Shown: in pieces, positions 59,295 to 64,000 of the stretch | How the letters are laid out: every line of letters begins with the position of its first letter | Position numbering within the stretch: the first letter of the stretch is position 1 | NCBI RefSeq assembly: GCF_015265475.1 | Contig: NZ_CP054493.1 | Span: 372,001 to 436,000 of the forward strand | Origin: Candidatus Sulfurimonas marisnigri | Lineage (GTDB): Bacteria > Campylobacterota > Campylobacteria > Campylobacterales > Sulfurimonadaceae | Length of the DNA: 64,000 nt | Direction: 5' to 3' | Program-made: the position numbers and the translations under genes | The notes under the pieces: generated by a model | Seen by the model: the letters and a program-made list of their open reading frames with translations, nothing else | Databases searched by the model: none | What the model was told of the DNA's origin: nothing

Positions 59295-61397
59295 TTGAGC
59301 AAGTTTAGTTTATACCCAGTCACACTTAATGGAAGTGACATACAAAAAAAACGAGAAGAGATAAGAGAGTATTTTCATAATACAAATATGATATTTGAAA
59401 AAGTATTTGAGTTGTTGGAGAGTGATGAAGCGTTCTATATGAAGTCAGAAATAACTCGACACCCAATGATATTTTATTTCGGACACACGGCAACTTTTTA
59501 TATAAACAAACTGATAAATATGAAGATAATAGATGAAAGAATAAATCCAGATTTTGAGTCTATTTTTGCCATTGGTGTAGATGAGATGGATTGGGATGAC
59601 ACTGAGTCAAAAAACTACGCCTGGCCAAAAGTGCAAGATGTTAGGGAGTATAGAACAAAGGTAGGCGAGCTTATTGATAATTTAATTATGAATATACCTT
59701 TAACTCTTCCGATAACGCAAGAGTCTGATATGTGGATTATTCTTATGGGAATCGAGCATGAGAGAATCCATATAGAGACTTCTCTAGTCCTTCACAGGCA
59801 GATGCCTTTAGAGTATATAAAAGAGGTTAGTGGACTCACTCCTTGCTTGAAAGTTGCAGACGCACCTAAAAATGAGATGGTAACAATTTCTGCATGTGAA
59901 GTTAATTTAGGAAAAGATAGTTCTCATAATCTTTATGGCTGGGATAACGAGTATGGAAAAGAGTCTTTACATGTAGATGAGTTTCAAGCTTCAAAATATT
60001 TAGTATCAAATAGTGAATATATGTTATTTGTTGAAGAGGGCGGGTATGAAAATGAGGAGTATTGGGATGAAGAGGGGAAAAGGTTTTTAGATATTACATC
60101 TGCAAAACATCCTACCTTTTGGGTTTTAGAAAATGGTGAGTATAGGTATAGAACAATAAGCAAAATTATTGATATGCCAAGTAACTGGCCTGTTGATGTA
60201 AATGCCCTAGAAGCCGAAGCATTTTGCAGATATAAAACACAAAAAGATGGTGTTTCTTACTCATTGCCAAGTGAAGCGGAATATGGCGCGATTACTCTAC
60301 ATGTAAAACTTAAAGATATTCCAGAATTTGATGAGAATAGTGCAAACTTGAATTTAAATAACTTTAGTTCATGCCCAGTAGATAAGCATAACTTCGGCGG
60401 AATTTATGATGTAGTTGGAAATGTATGGCAGTGGAGTTCAACTCCGATACATGGCTTTGAGGGCTTCAAAGTACATGAGGCTTATGATGACTTCTCTGTT
60501 CCAACTTTTGATAATAAACATGCACTTATTTTAGGTTCTTCTTGGGCTAGTAGCGGAAACCTGATAATGAAACACTCTCGATATGCTTTTAGAAGACACT
60601 TCTACCAGAACGCTGGTTTCAGATATGTTGTCTCAACTCCACATGTAGAAGACGAAATAGACATATATGAGAGTGATGAGCTTGTTTCTCAGTATTGTGA
60701 ATTTCAATATGGAGATGAGAAATTTGGAGTTGAAAACTTCGCAATTGCATGTGCAAAACTAGCCTCTAAGTTTGCGACAAACAAAGGTAAAGCACTTGAT
60801 TTAGGGTGTGCAACAGGACGTGCAACATTCGAATTGGCAAAAACATTTGATGAGGTTGAGGGGCTAGACTTTTCTGTTCGTTTTGTCCAAGTTGGCTCAA
60901 AGTTAAAAAATGATGGTTATGTGGCTTTTCATACCTATGAAGAGGGTGAACTTTTCACAAATAAAAAGATTACACTCAAAGAACTTGGTTACGAAAATCT
61001 AAAAGAAAAAGTCTCTTTTTGGCAGGGAGATGCCTGTAACCTGAAGCCAAATTTTAACTCATACGATTTAGTTATAGCAACAAACCTAATAGACAGACTT
61101 TATAGCCCTAGACTCTTTTTGGACACTATAAGTGAGAAACTAAACCAAGATGGGATTTTGATTTTAACATCACCATATACCTGGCAAGAGAGCTCAACGA
61201 AAAAAGAGTTCTGGCTTGGAGGATACAGAGATAAAGAGGGAAGAGAGATTAAAACATTTGATGCACTAAAAACTGTTTTGGGTGATAAGTTTGAACTTAT
61301 TCATACTCAAGATATAGAGTTCGTTATTAAAGAGACAAGCAGAAAATACCAGCATACTGTCGCTCAGGCTACAGTTTGGAAAAAAATTGAGTTATGA
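59295..61397 (+). CDS. ovoA: 5-histidylcysteine sulfoxide synthase (OvoA), with methyltransferase domain
   Basis: OvoA links cysteine to the imidazole of histidine using iron and oxygen, the first step of ovothiol synthesis; its C-terminal domain later N-methylates the product. From TTG 59295 the protein is 700 residues: a DinB-like domain (about 15-165) with the iron motif H155-x3-H159-x-E161 (EHERIHIE), an FGE-sulfatase domain (about 175-450, GWDNEYGKE to GFRYV) and a SAM methyltransferase (about 490-690, LDLGCATGRATF). An upstream ATG at 59223 would overlap pgeF by 40 bases and precede the promoter. A PLP lyase gene overlaps its end by 11 bases. Confidence 0.9.
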   Translation: MSKFSLYPVTLNGSDIQKKREEIREYFHNTNMIFEKVFELLESDEAFYMKSEITRHPMIFYFGHTATFYINKLINMKIIDERINPDFESIFAIGVDEMDWDDTESKNYAWPKVQDVREYRTKVGELIDNLIMNIPLTLPITQESDMWIILMGIEHERIHIETSLVLHRQMPLEYIKEVSGLTPCLKVADAPKNEMVTISACEVNLGKDSSHNLYGWDNEYGKESLHVDEFQASKYLVSNSEYMLFVEEGGYENEEYWDEEGKRFLDITSAKHPTFWVLENGEYRYRTISKIIDMPSNWPVDVNALEAEAFCRYKTQKDGVSYSLPSEAEYGAITLHVKLKDIPEFDENSANLNLNNFSSCPVDKHNFGGIYDVVGNVWQWSSTPIHGFEGFKVHEAYDDFSVPTFDNKHALILGSSWASSGNLIMKHSRYAFRRHFYQNAGFRYVVSTPHVEDEIDIYESDELVSQYCEFQYGDEKFGVENFAIACAKLASKFATNKGKALDLGCATGRATFELAKTFDEVEGLDFSVRFVQVGSKLKNDGYVAFHTYEEGELFTNKKITLKELGYENLKEKVSFWQGDACNLKPNFNSYDLVIATNLIDRLYSPRLFLDTISEKLNQDGILILTSPYTWQESSTKKEFWLGGYRDKEGREIKTFDALKTVLGDKFELIHTQDIEFVIKETSRKYQHTVAQATVWKKIEL

Positions 61398-62577
61398 TTT
61401 TTCAGAGTCTGCATGTAGAAAAGATACAAATGCAGAAAAATATATACTAAGAGAGGAACTTTTTGGTACAGAAGATGTACAGCCTGTATGGGTAGCAGAT
61501 ATGGATATAAATACTCCAGACTTTGTTATAGAAGCTGTCAAAGAGAGGCTTGATCACCCAATATTTGGCTATGAAGATGTTCCAAAAAGTGCATTTCAGG
61601 CTCAGATAGAGTGGATGAAGAGAGAGCATAATATAGAGTTTTCGCTAGAAGATATGCTCTACTCCCACTCTGTTGTAGCATCTATGAGTGTAGCAATAGA
61701 TGCGTTTAGTGAGGTTGGTGACAAGGTTATTGTTCAAACACCTGTTTACCCTCCATTTTTTCATAGTGTAATAGGGCACGACAGAGAACTGCTAAAAAAT
61801 CCACTCAAGCAAAACAGTGATGGCAGGTATGTTTTTGACATAGAAGATTTAAAGTTAAAAATAGACAAAAAAACAAAGCTACTGCTTTTGTGCTCTCCTC
61901 ACAACCCTGTCGGCAGGGTATGGAAAAGAGAAGAACTTGAAGAAATTTTAAGCGTGTGCCTTGAGCATAATATTGTAGTATTTAGTGATGAAATTCACTC
62001 TGACTTGGCATATAAACCAAATGTACATATCCCTTTTGCCTCTTTAAATGATAAGGCAAGAGATATAACTATTACGGCAATCGGCGCAGGAAAAACATTT
62101 AATATGGCTGGTTTTGCTATGAGCAGCGTAGTCATTACAAACAATAATCTTCGTGATAAGTATTTAAAAGTTTATAAACGTGTTCATTTTGCTCAGGGCA
62201 GTGTGCTTTCACATGTAGCATATGAATCAGCATATAAAAATGGCAAAGAGTGGCTAGAGGAGTTGAAAGTTCATCTGCAAAAAAATTATAATATGTTAGA
62301 AGCAGTATGTTCTCGATACCCTTACATGATAAAAATAGTGCCTATAGAAGGGACATATCTGGCATGGCTTGACTGTCGGGGTATGAATATAAGTAACAAA
62401 GATTTACGAAACTTTTTCATCAAAGAGGCAAAATTAGGTTTAAATGCAGGTCTTAGTTTTGGCAGAGAAGGAAGTGGCTTTATGAGATTGAATTTTGCAC
62501 TCTCTTGTGCTAAAATGTCACAAGTTATTGATAAACTAGAATATGCATTGGAAAAAAAGGGAAATAGAGTTGATTGA
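61387..62577 (+). CDS. ovoB: MalY/PatB-type PLP C-S lyase, probable ovothiol lyase OvoB
   Basis: This 396-residue fold-type I PLP enzyme of the MalY/PatB group splits C-S bonds. The lysine is K236 in AIGAGKTFNMAG, with the cofactor motifs WVADMD (35-40), SPHNPVGRVW (170-179) and SDEIHSDL (200-207). In ovothiol synthesis OvoB cleaves the sulfoxide made by OvoA to give 5-thiohistidine. Its TTG start overlaps ovoA by 11 bases, which strongly favours that role over a generic cystathionine lyase. The assignment combines family and context. Confidence 0.82.
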   Translation: MSYDFSESACRKDTNAEKYILREELFGTEDVQPVWVADMDINTPDFVIEAVKERLDHPIFGYEDVPKSAFQAQIEWMKREHNIEFSLEDMLYSHSVVASMSVAIDAFSEVGDKVIVQTPVYPPFFHSVIGHDRELLKNPLKQNSDGRYVFDIEDLKLKIDKKTKLLLLCSPHNPVGRVWKREELEEILSVCLEHNIVVFSDEIHSDLAYKPNVHIPFASLNDKARDITITAIGAGKTFNMAGFAMSSVVITNNNLRDKYLKVYKRVHFAQGSVLSHVAYESAYKNGKEWLEELKVHLQKNYNMLEAVCSRYPYMIKIVPIEGTYLAWLDCRGMNISNKDLRNFFIKEAKLGLNAGLSFGREGSGFMRLNFALSCAKMSQVIDKLEYALEKKGNRVD

Positions 62578-62800
62578 TATAAATTGGGAAGAGTTTAAAA
62601 TTTTTAAACAGCACTCTGCAAAAAAAGAAAATAATTTTGAAACACTTTTGGATTTTTTAAAAAGTTATTACAGTATGACAAATCCTTCGGAGATATATGA
62701 AACAATGGCAAATGATGAGACAGCTAAACTAATGCTTAAAAAAAGAGACCTCAATAGTAATGCTGATTTAGAGAAGCATTTGTTTAAATGTTTTGAGTAG
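62570..62800 (+). CDS. Small helical protein of unknown function in the ovo operon
   Basis: This is a 76-residue charged, probably all-helical protein with no motif I recognise and no cysteine cluster (one Cys near the end). I start it at TTG 62570 with AAAAGGGA about 8 bases upstream; it overlaps the lyase stop by 8 bases. The next gene starts 8 bases before its own stop. The chain of overlaps puts it firmly in the ovoA operon, but its role is unknown. Confidence 0.65.
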   Translation: MIDINWEEFKIFKQHSAKKENNFETLLDFLKSYYSMTNPSEIYETMANDETAKLMLKKRDLNSNADLEKHLFKCFE

Positions 62801-63215
62801 TAGTAATCTAGATAAAATTGACTCTTTTTTACAAGAGCATCATGTTATGAGTTTGGCAACTATGAGTGGTAGTGAGCTTAGTGTATGTAACCTTTTTTAT
62901 GCTTTTGACAAAGATAAACTCTCTTTCGTTGTTGCTAGTAGCGATGACACAACTCATATTAAAAATATTTTAAAAAACCAATCTGTTGCGGGGAGCGTAG
63001 TTCTAGAGACAAAAAGTGTCGGTAAGATACAAGGAGTTCAGTTTAAAGGAGTCTTTTCAAGATTAGAAGATAGCTCTCTTAAAAGTCTATATTTTAAAAC
63101 CTTTCCTTATGCCCTTACTATGAATCCTAAGCTTTGGTCAATAAAAATTAAAGAGTTTAAAATGACAGATAATCGACTTGGTTTTGGTAAAAAAATTATT
63201 TGGACGCGTTCTTAA
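62793..63215 (+). CDS. Pyridoxamine 5'-phosphate oxidase-like flavin protein (YhbP type)
   Basis: This 140-residue protein has the split-barrel fold of the PNPOx-like family. Marks are FLQEHHVMSLATMS (about 12-25), LFYAFDKDKLSFVVAS (about 33-48), THIKNILKNQSVAGSV (about 54-69) and the GVQFKGV strand near 83. Members bind FMN or F420, or have no known cofactor. It starts at TTG 62793 inside the small upstream gene and is the last gene of the ovoA transcript. A link to ovothiol redox chemistry is possible but only from position. Confidence 0.78.
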   Translation: MSSSNLDKIDSFLQEHHVMSLATMSGSELSVCNLFYAFDKDKLSFVVASSDDTTHIKNILKNQSVAGSVVLETKSVGKIQGVQFKGVFSRLEDSSLKSLYFKTFPYALTMNPKLWSIKIKEFKMTDNRLGFGKKIIWTRS

Positions 63216-63369
63216 GATTAAACAATGTGCACTCAGTGCCGCTGCTTTGAAAAACCACAATTGATGGAAGTTGTGGAGATTTAAAGCCGTAAGCCTTACA
63301 CCCGTAAGGTTTGCTGGCTTCCCAAGTAACAAAAAAATATTCACATCTTCTACAATTAATTCTTTTCAT
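63196..63369 (-). CDS. 57-residue four-cysteine protein on the - strand
   Basis: A short reading frame runs from ATG at 63367-63369 to TAA at 63196-63198. The product has C6 and C9 in INCRRCEYF, then FVTWEASKPYGCKAYGF with C24, a PQLPSIVVFQSSGTEC segment with C47, and a short polar tail. The spacing suggests a small metal-binding fold. I recall near-identical short proteins in other Campylobacterota, often labelled uracil-DNA glycosylase in databases without support. It overlaps the convergent YhbP-like gene by 20 bases. Confidence 0.72.
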   Translation of the reverse strand: MKRINCRRCEYFFVTWEASKPYGCKAYGFKSPQLPSIVVFQSSGTECTLFNLKNASK

Positions 63370-63482
63370 AATACCTATATATCTTCTTTAAGTACGATAT
63401 TTTATCATATTTGGTACAATACGTAAATTAATTTCAAAAGATATATGCAGTAATTATTTGTGCAATAAACTAAAGGAAAACA

Positions 63483-64000
63483 GTGGATAAAATTTTATTA
63501 ATGCTACAACTTCAAGCGGGGCTAAATGAGGCTACAAACGGGGATAAGTGGACAGAAGGTATTACAAAAAATGGTAAAGTTATCAACTGGAAGAGATGCA
63601 TATATATGGAATGCGCTGAAATGATTGATAGTTTTACCTGGAAGCACTGGAAAAATATAGATGCCCAAGCTGATTGGGATAATCTTCAAATAGAGGTTAT
63701 AGATGTTTGGCATTTTATAATGAGTTTGGCAATCGAAGATTACTCACAAAACTTAAAAGGTGGTGTTGAAGATTTAGCAATAAATATATCTCAGTTAGAG
63801 AGTTTTAGCGATATAGACAAACAAAGTGAACAATTTTCACCTCAAGTTGATGTAATAGCTAAGATTGAAGATATTATGATTCATACACTCTCTAAAGATA
63901 CGTTAAATATTGAAGAACTAATAGCAGATTTTTTTGATTTAGTCTTAATGAGTGGGTTGGATTTGCAAAGCCTATATAAACTATATGTTGGAAAAAATAT
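63483..64000 (+). CDS. Dimeric dUTPase-like protein (cut by window edge)
   Basis: The visible 172 residues match the all-alpha dUTPase_2 family, which hydrolyses dUTP to dUMP and protects DNA from uracil. The metal-binding motifs are EC-A-E in MECAEMIDSFTWKHWK (near 41-55) and EVIDVWHF near 71-78, arranged as the two ExxE/ExxD helices. The start is GTG 63483 with AAAGGA 7 bases upstream. The C terminus lies outside the window. Campylobacterota use this dimeric type in place of the trimeric dUTPase. Confidence 0.88.
   Translation, partial: MDKILLMLQLQAGLNEATNGDKWTEGITKNGKVINWKRCIYMECAEMIDSFTWKHWKNIDAQADWDNLQIEVIDVWHFIMSLAIEDYSQNLKGGVEDLAINISQLESFSDIDKQSEQFSPQVDVIAKIEDIMIHTLSKDTLNIEELIADFFDLVLMSGLDLQSLYKLYVGKN

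Overview
The window is AT-rich bacterial DNA packed with short-spaced genes, nearly all on the + strand, and reads as the chromosome of a free-living Campylobacterota (Epsilonproteobacteria), most likely close to Sulfurimonas. The signs are a stand-alone atpE encoding an F0 c subunit with a cleavable leader, the NIF3 - FlgZ-like zinc ribbon - waaA - pseudouridine synthase - ffh - rpsP order, and the rplY - pth - lptG - lysA - HAD - pheA - hisC - fliF - fliG - fliH - dxs order, which I recall from Campylobacter jejuni. The genus is an inference; the 16S gene in the window would settle it.

Layout. 1-6340: end of purD, an RDD membrane protein, lptD, a phosphoribosyltransferase, pnp, atpE and tRNA-Leu(GAG). 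6497-11342: a membrane PAS-GGDEF protein with a degenerate GGAEF site, cysK, pabC, an unknown gene and a LysR regulator. 11343-24969: housekeeping genes (uvrD-type helicase, truB, csrA, ispE, smpB, an M23 peptidase, TPR, NIF3, flgZ-like, waaA, rluA-type, GIY-YIG, DUF188, ffh, rpsP, khpA, rimM, trmD, rplS). 25050-31091: an accessory-looking operon of an interrupted M20 peptidase gene, two ATP-grasp ligases and a large M14 carboxypeptidase. 31092-36706: one rRNA operon (16S, tRNA-Ile, 23S, 5S) with clear processing stems. 36761-39987: aat-clpA-clpS on the - strand (N-degron pathway). 40042-46514: bioD, pyrB, pabB, an orphan histidine kinase, a small membrane protein, tal and pilT. 46575-58545: the conserved rplY-to-dxs block. 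58537-64000: pgeF, an ovothiol-type operon (ovoA, a MalY-like lyase, two small partners), an unlisted 57-residue cysteine protein on the - strand, and the start of a dimeric dUTPase.

The most interesting parts are (1) the M20 / ATP-grasp / ATP-grasp / M14 operon, which pairs amide-bond-forming ligases with carboxypeptidases, carries a run of ten G directly before the first ligase and has an in-frame TGA in the M20 gene; (2) two copies of a roughly 60-nt leader in front of unrelated genes, with two mutually exclusive hairpins, one hiding the ribosome-binding site, and compensatory base changes between copies; (3) the ovoA/ovoB operon; and (4) two enzymes with altered catalytic motifs (GGAEF, DxQ). 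I saw no prophage, insertion sequence or CRISPR array.
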